64,000 bases of DNA from Arthrobacter livingstonensis (GCF_003219815.1 NZ_QJVD01000008.1:62001-126000); one strand, 5' to 3'; counted from the first letter of the stretch, positions 39,160 to 47,581 are shown. Made by a program: numbers and translations. The notes: generated from the sequence alone by a model not told the origin.

Positions 39160-40644
39160 TTGAGACGCGCAAAAATTGTGGCCACATTCGGGCCGGCCAT
39201 CGCCAGTTATGAGAACACCCTGGCCGTGCTCGATGCCGGCGTCAATGTAGCCCGCATGAACATGAGCCATGGCGACTACACCGTGCACCAGAGCACGTAC
39301 GAAAACGTGCGCAAGGCCGCCGCGGAACTGCACAAGACGGTGGCCATCATGGCCGATCTGCAGGGGCCCAAGATCCGTCTGGGCCGGTTCGCGAACGGCA
39401 CGGGCTACGACCTGGCGGTGGGCGATGTCTTCACCATCACCACCGAGGACGTCCCCGGCACCAAGGACATCTGCTCCACCACGCTGAAGTCGCTGACCGA
39501 AGACGTCCAGGTGGGCGACACCATGCTCATCGACGACGGCAAGGTTTCCGTGCGCGCTACCGCCGTCGACAAAGTCAAGGTGGTCACCGTGGTGACCGTC
39601 CCCGGCAAGGTGTCCAACAACAAGGGCATCAACCTGCCCGGTGTCGCAGTCAACGTGCCCGCCCTGAGCGAAAAGGACGAGTCGGACCTGCGCTGGGCGC
39701 TGGAGTGCGGCGTTGACATGGTGGCCCTGTCCTTCGTCCGCGACGCTTCGGACATCAAGCGCGTCCACGAGATCATGGACGAGGCCGGGCGCCGCGTTCC
39801 GGTGATCGCCAAGATTGAGAAGCCGCAGGCGGTGGACCACCTCGAAGCCATCGTGGATGCCTTTGACGCGATCATGGTGGCCCGTGGCGACCTGGGCGTG
39901 GAGCTCCCGCTCGAAGACGTGCCGCTGGTGCAGAAGCGCTGCGTTGAAATGGCACGCCGCTGGGCCAAGCCCGTCATCGTGGCGACGCAGGTGCTGGAAT
40001 CCATGATTGAAAACCCGCGCCCCACGCGCGCCGAGGCCTCGGACTGCGCCAATGCCGTGCTCGACGGCGCCGATGCAGTCATGCTCTCCGGCGAGACCAG
40101 TGTTGGCGCGTTCCCGATCGAGACGGTCAAGACGATGGCGCGCATCATCGAGGCCACCGAAAAGGACGGCCTCAAGCGCATCCCGACGCTCGGCTCCGAG
40201 CCGAAGACCCGCGGCGGCGTCATCACGGCGGCGGCCGTGCAGATCGCCGACCAGCTCGACGCGAAGTACATCGCCACGTTCACGCAGTCCGGTGACTCGG
40301 CGCGCCGGCTCTCCCGCCTGCGCCCGGCCAAGCAGGTCTTTGCCTTCACCCCGGTGGAGCAGGTCCGCAACCAGCTGGCGCTGACCTGGGGCATTGAGCC
40401 CGTCCTGGTGCCCATGGTGGCCCACACCGACGCCATGACCGAACAGGTTGACCGCACGCTGCTGGAGAAGGGCCTGGTTTCCGAAGGCGAATTGGTGGTC
40501 ATCGCCGCCGGGTCCCCTCCCGGACAGGCCGGTTCCACGAACCTGGTCAAGGTCCACAAGGTGGGCGACCTCGCCGACATCGGCCGGGGCCCGGACGGCC
40601 AGCCGTTGAACAAGGAAAAGGTTGGCCCCTGGCCGACCGCTTAA
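39160..40644 (+). CDS. pyk: pyruvate kinase
   Basis: A 494-residue pyruvate kinase, PEP plus ADP to pyruvate plus ATP. The N-terminus RRAKIVATFGPAIASYE carries the conserved TxGPA-like motif. The active site is VPVIAKIEKPQAVDHLEAIV with the catalytic Lys, and IMVARGDLGVELPLEDVPLVQK. DGADAVMLSGETSVGAFPIE is also present. The C-terminal allosteric domain covers about 350-494. Start is TTG 39160 with GGCAGGTAAA directly upstream; an ATG start is not available without losing family residues. Monocistronic, ended by a 24-bp hairpin. Confidence 0.96.
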   Translation: MRRAKIVATFGPAIASYENTLAVLDAGVNVARMNMSHGDYTVHQSTYENVRKAAAELHKTVAIMADLQGPKIRLGRFANGTGYDLAVGDVFTITTEDVPGTKDICSTTLKSLTEDVQVGDTMLIDDGKVSVRATAVDKVKVVTVVTVPGKVSNNKGINLPGVAVNVPALSEKDESDLRWALECGVDMVALSFVRDASDIKRVHEIMDEAGRRVPVIAKIEKPQAVDHLEAIVDAFDAIMVARGDLGVELPLEDVPLVQKRCVEMARRWAKPVIVATQVLESMIENPRPTRAEASDCANAVLDGADAVMLSGETSVGAFPIETVKTMARIIEATEKDGLKRIPTLGSEPKTRGGVITAAAVQIADQLDAKYIATFTQSGDSARRLSRLRPAKQVFAFTPVEQVRNQLALTWGIEPVLVPMVAHTDAMTEQVDRTLLEKGLVSEGELVVIAAGSPPGQAGSTNLVKVHKVGDLADIGRGPDGQPLNKEKVGPWPTA

Positions 40645-40655
40645 CACCCTGTCCC

Positions 40656-40718
40656 AACTGAGACGCACTTGTTGCTGAATTCGAGCTTGTTTTCAGCAAC
40701 AAGTGCGTCTTAGTTTTT
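40656..40718 (+). terminator. long-stem terminator of pyk
   Basis: A 24-bp stem (40656-40679 with 40692-40715, one G-U pair) with a 12-base loop, followed by TTTTT. It is far longer than a usual intrinsic terminator. Confidence 0.88.
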
Positions 40719-40733
40719 AACGCAACCATGTTA

Positions 40734-40778
40734 AAAGCTCGACGCCGGCACCCTGGGTGGGTGCCGGCGTCGAGCTTT
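40734..40778 (-). terminator. terminator of the ANTAR regulator gene
   Basis: A perfect 20-bp stem (AAAGCTCGACGCCGGCACCC and complement) around loop TGGGT. The A/T ends make it functional in either direction between convergent pyk and the regulator. Confidence 0.88.
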
Positions 40779-40807
40779 AAGCAGTGGAAAAGCCTCTCGA
40801 GGCCCTG

Positions 40808-41407
40808 CTAGTTGACCTGGTTGATGATGGTTTCGGCGACCTCGCGCATGCTCAGGCGGCGGTCCATGGAGGTCTTTTGGATCCAGCGGAACGCTTCCGG
40901 CTCGGTCAGGCCCATCTTGGTGGTGAGCAGGCTCTTGGCGCGCTCTACGAGCTTGCGGGTGGCGAACTGCTCCTGGAGGTCGGAAACCTCATTTTCCAGG
41001 GCCTTGATTTCCTCGTGGCGGGACAGTGCGATTTCAAGTGCCGGGATGAGGTCGGCGGGGGTGAAGGGCTTGACGACGTAGGCCATGGCGCCGGCGTCGC
41101 GGGCACGCTCGACGAGTTCCTTCTGGCTGAACGCTGTCAGCAGGACGACGGGCGCGATGCGGGCCTTGACGATTTGTTCGGCGGCGGTGATGCCGTCCAT
41201 GACGGGCATCTTGACGTCCATCAGGACCAGGTCGGGCTTGAGTTCCTTGGCAAGCTGCACAGCCTTTTCACCGTTGTCGGCCTCGCCAACCACGTCATAG
41301 CCCTCGCCGCGCAGGATCTCCATGATGTCCAGCCGGATCAAGGTCTCATCCTCAGCGACAATGACGCGGCGTGCAGGGGTGGTGGTGGATTCCGATTGTT
41401 CGGACAC
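40808..41407 (-). CDS. pdtaR: ANTAR-domain response regulator (PdtaR-like)
   Basis: A 199-residue response regulator. The receiver domain (about 13-130) has acidic residues E19/D20 and the phospho-acceptor D64 in LVLMDVKMP, with the conserved Lys in YVVKPF. A coiled linker (IALSRHEEIKALENEVSDLQ) leads to the RNA-binding ANTAR domain (about 145-199, RKLVERAKSLLTTKMGLTEPEAFRWIQKTSM). Architecture and length match mycobacterial PdtaR/Rv1626, which acts as an RNA-binding antiterminator phosphorylated by PdtaS. Start: GTG 41407 with AAGGAG 6 bp upstream; the longer upstream frame lacks coding character. Convergent to pyk, as is common in actinobacteria. Confidence 0.93.
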   Translation of the reverse strand: MSEQSESTTTPARRVIVAEDETLIRLDIMEILRGEGYDVVGEADNGEKAVQLAKELKPDLVLMDVKMPVMDGITAAEQIVKARIAPVVLLTAFSQKELVERARDAGAMAYVVKPFTPADLIPALEIALSRHEEIKALENEVSDLQEQFATRKLVERAKSLLTTKMGLTEPEAFRWIQKTSMDRRLSMREVAETIINQVN

Positions 41408-41595
41408 TAAGGGCTCCTTGGAAGCTGTTGGTGCGGGTTCGGACACGTGATTCCGAAGCCGGGGCGCGCGGGTGGCACTGGTTCTACAAAACAGCCTATC
41501 TGCATGTAGAGTTGTTTCGCGCACTCGTTCGTCAAGCGATTCACGAACGGGCGCGTGATCTTTGTAACGGAGTCCATTCGGGCCCATTGCATAGG

Positions 41596-41676
41596 CCCGA
41601 GTGGCGGAATGGCAGACGCGCTGCACTCAAAATGCAGTATCGAGAGGTGTGTGGGTTCGAGTCCCACCTCGGGCAC
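41596..41676 (+). tRNA. tRNA-Leu(CAA)
   Basis: An 81-nt class II tRNA: acceptor GCCCGAG/CTCGGGC, anticodon stem CTGCA/TGCAG, loop CTCAAAA, anticodon CAA, a short variable arm, T arm GGTTCGAGTCCC. CCA is not encoded. It marks the left edge of the lower-GC catabolic region. Confidence 0.94.
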
Positions 41677-42162
41677 CGTATTACCGCAGGTCAGAACGTT
41701 TCAAGCGCTTAACTGACGTTGATTTTGTCAACGGATATAAGCAGCGGGCCGGATGAATATCCAGTCCTGACTTTACGGTTGTACAGTGTTAATTCCGTTC
41801 TCGTCATGGGGCCGATTTTACGTACACCTGTTCATGGTTCGTCTGAAGCTAGACGACGTGAGTATTTACGCGATCAGCCCGCTGAACTTCGAGACCTCTG
41901 GTCTAACTGCTTTGATGATGCCCCTGACAATGTCGCTCTCGTACTGCGTGGCGCGCTGTATCAGCTGTGGAATTCAAGGAAATTCCGGTGCCTGGAAACT
42001 TTTAAGTCCGGGGGAGCGGGCAGGTCCCTGCTATGTGATGCGTCGGAGATGTGGGTGGTCGCTCGCGCACCCCATTACAGGTTTTGGCCCTTAACGGTCG
42101 GGGTCGGGGCGAAAAACGACAGGCTAAGCACAAAGTCGGTTAGAGGGCCACAGTCACCTGAG
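41677..42162. other. 486-bp lower-GC gap after tRNA-Leu
   Basis: Base composition drops compared with the core region. Several frames are open but none resembles a known protein or has a ribosome site; one plus-strand frame (about 41810-42000) looks like a possible decayed fragment. I found no second copy of the tRNA 3' end in the window that would mark an integration site. Its right end is the 3' side of the GntR gene. Confidence 0.5.
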
Positions 42163-42867
42163 TCAGGCAGACTGCGCAGCGGCGTCTGCCTCGGACCCCT
42201 TGGCCATGCGTTCATCAAAGTGCTGCGCCAGCAGCTCGCCGGCATGCGCAATGTGCGCCTGCATGGCAGTGCGGGCCCGTTCCGGGTCTTTTGCGCGGAT
42301 CCCTTCCAGCACATCGGCATGGTCGTCCACGGTGGCCTGCGGCCAGCCGTGGATCGTTGAGTAAAACTGCCGCGGTACATAGCGCGTAATCAGCCCCAGC
42401 GCCCACACGATCTTGCGGGAATCGGCTAGCAGGTTGATTTCGCGGTGGAATGCGTGGTTCTTCTCTTCAAGGAGCGCATGGTCGTTACGTTTGGCGGCCG
42501 CAATCATCTCGTGGTGCAGTGCATCGAGTTCGGCTATTTCTTCGCCACCGGCAATAACTGCCGAGCGGGCTGCCAATTCGCCGCCGATCAGCGCCTGGAC
42601 CTGGAACAGGTCGCGGATGTCCTTGCCTGTAAGCGAGGCGACGAGGAACCCTTGGCGAGGGACCAAATCAAGGAATCCTTCCACGCGCAAGGTCTGCAAA
42701 GCCTCGCGGGCCGGCGTGGTGGAGATGCCCAGAGCCTCCCCGATGACCTCCGGGCGGACCGGTGCGCCGGGGTGAAACTCACCGGACATGATGAGGCCCC
42801 GGACGTAGGCCGATGCTTCATCGCTCAGTTGCGGGCGGGCCCGTAGCTGCGGTTTGCGGCTGATCAT
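42163..42867 (-). CDS. GntR-family (FCD) transcriptional regulator 1
   Basis: A 234-residue FadR/VanR-type regulator. The N-terminal winged helix (about 15-80) has ALGISTTPAREALQTLRVEGFLDLVPRQGFLV. The C-terminal FCD ligand domain (about 95-220) has VQALIGGELAARSAV, HAFHREINLLA and the metal-type His residues in VDDHADVLEGI and MQAHIAHAGELL. It lies downstream of, and in the same orientation as, the CoA-transferase operon (65-bp gap). It probably senses an acyl-CoA or acid of that pathway and controls the divergent promoter at 45.6 kb (inference). Confidence 0.93.
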   Translation of the reverse strand: MISRKPQLRARPQLSDEASAYVRGLIMSGEFHPGAPVRPEVIGEALGISTTPAREALQTLRVEGFLDLVPRQGFLVASLTGKDIRDLFQVQALIGGELAARSAVIAGGEEIAELDALHHEMIAAAKRNDHALLEEKNHAFHREINLLADSRKIVWALGLITRYVPRQFYSTIHGWPQATVDDHADVLEGIRAKDPERARTAMQAHIAHAGELLAQHFDERMAKGSEADAAAQSA

Positions 42868-42932
42868 GGTCGGCCATCACTTTCTGCTGAATGTTCAGTC
42901 TCCAAAATACTGCATGTAAGCGCTAACTTCGG

Positions 42933-44084
42933 TCAGTTGGGCAGGGTGGCCAGGCCCAATTCTGCAAGGATCTTGTCCGTGTGCTCACCGAGTGCCGGAA
43001 CTGGGTCCATTCGGAAGTCTGCCTCCCGGGAGGAGACGGGTGGGATCAAGCTGCGCAGCGGACCAACGGGCGAGTCAACATTGCGCCAGCGGTTCCGGGC
43101 GGCGAGCTGGGGGTGGGCCGCAAACTCATGCATGTCCCGCAGCTGGGCGTTGGCGATGCTCGCCGCATCGAGGCGGGCCAAAACATCTGCGGTCGGGAGC
43201 ACAGTCAGGACGGAGTTGATCTTCTCATGCAGGAGCGGCCGGTTGAGGACCCTCAGAGCGGTGCCGGCAAACAGGGGATCGGTGGACAACTCGGGCTGCT
43301 GAAGGACCGTGTCGCAGAACGTAGCCCATTCCCGTTCATTCTGGACGCTGAAGAAGACCGTTCCGTCACTGGCCCCAAATGGCCCGTAGGGGGCGATCGT
43401 CGCGTGCTCGGCACCACTGCGTGGCTGTTGTGTGCCACCGTATTCGGCATAAAAGTAGGGCTGGCCCATCCATTCGCCGAGGGCTTCGAGCATGGAGATT
43501 TCCAGTACGTCGCCGCGCCCTGTGCTGCCACGCTGGATGAGGGAGGTGAGGATGCCGGAATACGTGTACATCCCGGCGCAGATGTCCGCAATGGACACCC
43601 CGACCTTTGCCGGTGACTCCGGTGTGCCGGTGACGCTGAGCAAACCCGCCTCGCACTGGACTAGGAGGTCGTAGGCCTTTTTCTGTTCATAGGATCCACC
43701 ATGGCCGTAGCCGGAGATGGATGCGTGAATGAGGCGGGGATTCAAGGCCAGTGCGTCATCGGCGCCCAGGCCCAGGCGTTCGACGGCGCCCGGGGCCAGG
43801 TTTTGGACCAAGACGTCAGCTTCTGAGACCAGCTTCCTTAAAACCACCAGTCCGTGCTCTGACTTCAAGTCCAGGACGATGCTTTCCTTGCTCCGGTTGA
43901 GCCAGACGAAATAGCTGGCCATGCCGTGGACCTTGGTGTCATAGCCGCGGGCGAAGTCGCCCGTATCCCGTTCCACCTTGATGACGCGCGCGCCCAAATC
44001 CGCGAGTTGTCTCGTGGCGAACGGTGCCGCCACAGCCTGTTCCAGGGATACTACGGTAAGTCCCGCCAAAGGCAATGCGCTCAT
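42933..44084 (-). CDS. CaiB/BaiF class III CoA-transferase
   Basis: A 383-residue class III CoA-transferase that activates a carboxylic acid by moving CoA from a donor such as succinyl-CoA. Family blocks: PLAGLTVVSLEQAVAAPFATRQLADLGARVIKVE, WLNRSKESIVLDLKSEHG, LVQNLAPGAVERLGLG and GVSIADICAGMYTYSGIL. The conserved catalytic Asp is expected at DADALA-type position near residue 170; DICAG fits. ATG 44084 has AGGAGCGG upstream. It overlaps the lyase gene by 4 bp. With the lyase and hydratase it matches the Ict/Ccl/Ich logic of itaconate degradation; the substrate is inferred, not proven. Confidence 0.93.
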   Translation of the reverse strand: MSALPLAGLTVVSLEQAVAAPFATRQLADLGARVIKVERDTGDFARGYDTKVHGMASYFVWLNRSKESIVLDLKSEHGLVVLRKLVSEADVLVQNLAPGAVERLGLGADDALALNPRLIHASISGYGHGGSYEQKKAYDLLVQCEAGLLSVTGTPESPAKVGVSIADICAGMYTYSGILTSLIQRGSTGRGDVLEISMLEALGEWMGQPYFYAEYGGTQQPRSGAEHATIAPYGPFGASDGTVFFSVQNEREWATFCDTVLQQPELSTDPLFAGTALRVLNRPLLHEKINSVLTVLPTADVLARLDAASIANAQLRDMHEFAAHPQLAARNRWRNVDSPVGPLRSLIPPVSSREADFRMDPVPALGEHTDKILAELGLATLPN

Positions 44085-44953
44085 GATTGTTCCGCTCCTG
44101 CTCGTACTAGAATCCGTTTGGCCCGTTCGGTCACGGGGCGGTCAATCATTTGTCCGTCCACTTGGGCGGCTCCGCCCTCGGCGCCGATCACTGAGTGCGC
44201 CCACTCGACTTCCTCGGCCGTTGGGGCAAAGGCCTCATGAACAGCGCCCAGCTGGGCGGGGTGGATGCACAGCTTGCCGCCGAATCCGAAGCCGCGACCC
44301 AGGGAAGCGGAACCGGCCACCTTGACGGTGTCCTTAATGTCTGTCGTAGGGGAGTCCCATGGAGCCGCTATCCCCGCCGCGCGGGAGGCAACCACCAGCT
44401 GCGATCGCGCATGGTCCAAGAACCGGTCGCTGTCCCCGGCATCGATGTCCAAGGCAAAGTCGATGGCTCCGAAGGCCAGCCTTGTGACGCCGGAAACTCT
44501 TGCCAGCTCAAGGGCATTGACCAGGCCAGTCGCAGATTCGACCAACGGAATCAATGCGAGGCCGGCCGGCAGGTCCGCTGACAGCCCATGCAGCCGGACG
44601 GGGTCTTCGGCTTTGGGCACCATGATGCCCAGAAGGCCATGGCCGGAAGTCTGCGCCAGGGCAAGCAAAGCGGCTCTTTCTGCGCTATGGCGTGGGGAAT
44701 CTATCGGGTTTACCCGCACCAGTGCACGTAACCGGGTATCTTCATCGTCGGTTGCTGCGAGGGCGGCAAGTGCAGCTGACAGGGCCGCCTCTTTGGCAGC
44801 TGGGGCGACAGCATCCTCAAGGTCAATGATGACGACGTCGGGACCGGCAGCCGCCGCTTTGGCGAACCTTTCGGGCCTGTCGCCGGGGACGAACAACGCA
44901 GTAACGGCACGGGTGGCAATCTCAGTGCCGGTGGCCAGGACGTCCAGACTCAC
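44081..44953 (-). CDS. CitE-like (HpcH/HpaI) acyl-CoA lyase
   Basis: A 290-residue CitE-family TIM barrel. Features: ALFVPGDRPERFAKAAAAGP, VVIIDLEDAVAPAAKEAA (metal-binding acidic pair), RALVRVNPIDSPRH (conserved Arg), LIPLVESATGLVNALELA, FGAIDFALDID and FGGKLCIHPAQLGAVHEAF. Stand-alone CitE-like lyases cleave citramalyl-CoA, beta-methylmalyl-CoA or malyl-CoA. Given the flanking hydratase and CoA-transferase, (S)-citramalyl-CoA or methylmalyl-CoA is the likely substrate, giving acetyl-CoA plus pyruvate or propionyl-CoA plus glyoxylate. GTG start, overlapping the upstream gene's stop by 4 bp. Confidence 0.92.
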   Translation of the reverse strand: MSLDVLATGTEIATRAVTALFVPGDRPERFAKAAAAGPDVVIIDLEDAVAPAAKEAALSAALAALAATDDEDTRLRALVRVNPIDSPRHSAERAALLALAQTSGHGLLGIMVPKAEDPVRLHGLSADLPAGLALIPLVESATGLVNALELARVSGVTRLAFGAIDFALDIDAGDSDRFLDHARSQLVVASRAAGIAAPWDSPTTDIKDTVKVAGSASLGRGFGFGGKLCIHPAQLGAVHEAFAPTAEEVEWAHSVIGAEGGAAQVDGQMIDRPVTERAKRILVRAGAEQS

Positions 44954-45528
44954 TGAAAGTCCTCGACGTTCGGAAGCGTTGATTCGTCCGGCCGGGCACC
45001 TTCCACAGATGGCAGGTACCCCTCTCGGTAGACCATGAACGTGCGGCGGTAGCTGATCACGATGATGCCGTCCTGGTTGAATCCCTCTGTGGCCACCGTG
45101 ACCAGGCCCAGGGTGGGACGTGACTTGGACTCCCGAACGGCAAGGACTTTGGAACGCGCATAGATGGTGTCGCCTTCGAAGACGGGCTTTGGCATCCGGA
45201 CTTCATCCCAGCCCATGTTGGCAAATACGTTCATGGACAGGTCGATCGTGGACTGTCCGGTGACCAGTGCCAGCGTGAAAGTGGAGTTGACCAGGGGCAG
45301 GCCAAACTCGGTACTCTTCGCGAAGTTGGCGTCAACATGGGTCTTGGCGACATTCTGCGTCATCAGGGTGAAGTTCTGGTTGTCTGCCTGGGTGACCGTC
45401 TTACCAAACGGGTGGTAGTAGATGTCTCCCACCGAGAAATCCTCAAACAGGCGCCCTGTCCAACCAGGCACCACCTGCGTTGCCGTGTCTGTCTGTACGC
45501 TCGCGTTCCGTTCGCTTCCCGCCGTCAT
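44950..45528 (-). CDS. MaoC-family enoyl-CoA hydratase
   Basis: A 192-residue single hot-dog hydratase, first gene of the minus-strand operon. Blocks: FEDFSVGDIYYHPFGKTVTQAD, PLVNSTFTLALVTGQS, ANMGWDEVRMPKPVFEGDTIYA and ESKSRPTLGLVTVATEG. In the hydratase-2 motif (GDxNPxH) this protein reads QNVAKTH, with Asn where the catalytic Asp is usual; I recall the same kind of change in the CitE-associated MaoC subgroup, so it may still hydrate mesaconyl- or itaconyl-CoA. Start ATG 45528. It shares the intergenic control region with the divergent acyl-CoA dehydrogenase. Confidence 0.9.
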   Translation of the reverse strand: MTAGSERNASVQTDTATQVVPGWTGRLFEDFSVGDIYYHPFGKTVTQADNQNFTLMTQNVAKTHVDANFAKSTEFGLPLVNSTFTLALVTGQSTIDLSMNVFANMGWDEVRMPKPVFEGDTIYARSKVLAVRESKSRPTLGLVTVATEGFNQDGIIVISYRRTFMVYREGYLPSVEGARPDESTLPNVEDFQ

Positions 45529-45583
45529 CGCCGCTCCTTGCGTTCATTGGAAGGTGTCCGATGAAGTCGGCACAACTCCTTCA

Positions 45584-45700
45584 AATATATTCTGTATCCA
45601 TGCCAGCATCTCGCGGAAGATCCCTGATGTCAACAGTTAAAACGCACATATAGACCATGAAAATTCGCTAGATCAGACTCTTGCAACAGTAGAATATATT
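45584..45700. promoter_or_regulatory. divergent promoter with inverted AATATATTCT sites
   Basis: AATATATTCT occurs at 45584-45593 and, inverted and exact, at 45691-45700, in the AT-rich space between the MaoC and acyl-CoA dehydrogenase genes. The left site continues ATTCTGTAT (45589-45597), close to the ATACCGTAT motif found upstream of the amine genes. Likely operators for one of the two GntR proteins. Confidence 0.6.
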
Positions 45701-45750
45701 ATGTATTATTTGGCTAAAGAGTGTCGAACACGACCGTCAAAGGAGCCACA

Positions 45751-46914
45751 ATGGCAACCACAAACGCCCGACTTGAAGAGATCCGCGAACAAACCCGTGC
45801 CCTGTGCGCACAGTTCCCGGGGGATTACTGGCAAGAGGCGGACCGCAACCGAAGTTACCCGCAGGAGTTCGTGGACACCCTTACGGAGGCGGGCTTGCTC
45901 TCCGCACTGATCCCCACGGAGTTTGGCGGGCTCGGACTCGGTCTCACCGAGGCCAGCGTCATCATGGAAGAGATCAACAAGTCAGGTGGGCACTCTGCCG
46001 CCTGCCACGCGCAGATGTACACCATGGGCGCGGTGCTCCGTCATGGAACCGAACAGCAAAAACATGACTACCTGCCACAGATCGCCGCCGGGAAGCTGCG
46101 TTTGCAAGCATTCTCCATCACAGAGGAGAAGGCTGGCTCGGACACCACCAGCATCGAGACGGAGGCGGTGCGGGACGGGGATGATTTCATTATCACCGGC
46201 CACAAGAACTGGACCAGTCGGATCGAAGATTCGGACCTCGCACTGGTGCTGGCCCGCACCTCGGCCAAGGGAGAGGACAAGACAAGCGGCCTGACACTGT
46301 TCCTCGTGGACCTCCGTCAGGTCCGTTCCGAACAACCGGACGCCCTGAAGATCGTTCCCGTTCGCACAATGTTCAACTACGCCACGAACCAGGTGTTCTA
46401 CCGAGGCATGCGGGTCCCGTCCTCCGCCGTCGTGGGGCAGGTAGACAAAGGCTTCCGTTACGTGATCGACGGTTGGAACGCAGAGCGAATCCTACTTGCC
46501 GCTGAAGCAATTGGTGACGGCTACTGGTTCACAACGACAGCCACCAACTATGCCAACAACCGGGAAGTCTTTGGACGCAAGATCGGCGCCAACCAGGGTG
46601 TGCAGTTCCCCATAGTCGATGCGTACATGAAGGTCCGTGCCGCGGACATGATGCGCTATGAAGCCGCTCGGCTCTTCGACGCAGGCGAACCGTGTGGAGC
46701 CGAAGCCAACATGGCCAAGCATCTCTCTTCGGAAGCAAGCTGGGCCGCCGCGAACATTTGCCTCGACACGCACGGAGGCTACGGCTTCGTGGATGCCTAC
46801 GACGTCGAACGGAAATTCCGCGAGACACGCATGTACCAGGTTGCCCCCGTCAACAACAACCTGATCAAGGCGTTCATCGGCACCAAGGTCCTCGGCCTGC
46901 CACGGTCGTACTAA
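45751..46914 (+). CDS. acyl-CoA dehydrogenase
   Basis: A 387-residue flavoprotein dehydrogenase with the usual three domains: N-terminal helices (EADRNRSYPQEFVDTLTEAG), middle barrel (AFSITEEKAGSDTTSIET, TGHKNWTSRIEDSDLALV) and C-terminal helices (GREVFGRKIG-type block, LDTHGGYGFVDAYDVERKF). The usual catalytic Glu in the C-terminal YEGT position is absent (MYQVAPVNNNLI). A Glu in NAERILLA sits where isovaleryl- and long-chain-type enzymes carry theirs. Good RBS AAAGGAG before ATG 45751. Divergent to MaoC-CitE-CoA-transferase; it would generate the unsaturated acyl-CoA, for example from a methylsuccinyl-type substrate (inference). Confidence 0.92.
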   Translation: MATTNARLEEIREQTRALCAQFPGDYWQEADRNRSYPQEFVDTLTEAGLLSALIPTEFGGLGLGLTEASVIMEEINKSGGHSAACHAQMYTMGAVLRHGTEQQKHDYLPQIAAGKLRLQAFSITEEKAGSDTTSIETEAVRDGDDFIITGHKNWTSRIEDSDLALVLARTSAKGEDKTSGLTLFLVDLRQVRSEQPDALKIVPVRTMFNYATNQVFYRGMRVPSSAVVGQVDKGFRYVIDGWNAERILLAAEAIGDGYWFTTTATNYANNREVFGRKIGANQGVQFPIVDAYMKVRAADMMRYEAARLFDAGEPCGAEANMAKHLSSEASWAAANICLDTHGGYGFVDAYDVERKFRETRMYQVAPVNNNLIKAFIGTKVLGLPRSY

Positions 46915-46950
46915 GCTCCGACGGGCCAATGCCCAAAAAAGAGGTCTGCC

Positions 46951-47452
46951 ATGCAGCACTTCATCGAGCCGTCCCCAGAAATACGGCTGGCGGCCAGTGT
47001 CATTCTTTTGCGCCCCGGAGCGATGGGCGTCGAGGCGTTTGTTCAGCATCAGGCGTCGACCATGGACTTCGCCGCCGGAATGGTCGTCTCCCCAGGTGGC
47101 AAGACCGATTCAGGGGACCGGTGCGGCGATACGGACGGCGAGCACCCACCCGACGCCGTCATCCAGCACGCCGCGGCCTGGCACTCAACGGACATCGGAC
47201 ACGGAGGCGACGACCCCGCGCGTTGTGGCAGGGACCTTGCTGTGCGCTGCGCGACGGGAAATGCAAGAAGAAACGGGACTCCTGCCCCCAGCCGTATCAT
47301 TTCGACCATGCGCCAACTGGGTCACCGATCCCGGACGTCCAAAGCGTTTCGACACCTACTTCTACCTGGCCCTTTCCGGAGTCAGGGAAGAACCCCGGCA
47401 GCAGACGACGTACCGCCAAAATTTTTGGAGGTCGGGCTATAGGCGGCGGTAG
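46951..47452 (+). pseudogene. frameshifted and truncated NUDIX hydrolase
   Basis: Frame 1 from ATG 46951 encodes a NUDIX start (IRLAASVILLRPGAMGVEAF, MDFAAGMVVSPGGK) up to about 47215. The NUDIX box core AARREMQEETGLLPPAV then appears in the next frame (+1), continuing RFDTYFYLALSGVREEPRQQ before stopping at 47452. The family normally extends another 60-100 residues. One indel near 47215-47235 plus a lost 3' end make it inactive. It follows the acyl-CoA dehydrogenase by 36 bp; NUDIX CoA-type hydrolases often accompany such operons. Confidence 0.8.
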
Positions 47453-47504
47453 CCCAATGGACGCGGTGTGCAATCTATTTCGTGCACCCACGATCGGCGT
47501 GTTC

Positions 47505-47540
47505 ACGGTATAGTATTCGAATACGGTATACGTAAATTCG
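47505..47540. promoter_or_regulatory. ATACGGTAT operator upstream of GntR 2
   Basis: An AT-rich island contains ACGGTATAG (47505-47513), the perfect palindrome GTATTCGAATAC (47513-47524) and ATACGGTATACG (47521-47532). ATACGGTAT is the complement of ATACCGTAT, which recurs at 55411 and 58485. It lies 42 bp before the gntR start, consistent with autoregulation. Confidence 0.65.
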
Positions 47541-47581
47541 ATTATTGTTACGAGTCTGTACGCTAGAGCGAGGAGGTGCAA

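Noticed and set aside
41719-42360. Plus-strand frame of 213 codons after tRNA-Leu
   Set aside because: It runs into the antisense of the GntR gene, has no ribosome site or family likeness, and is at best a decayed fragment.
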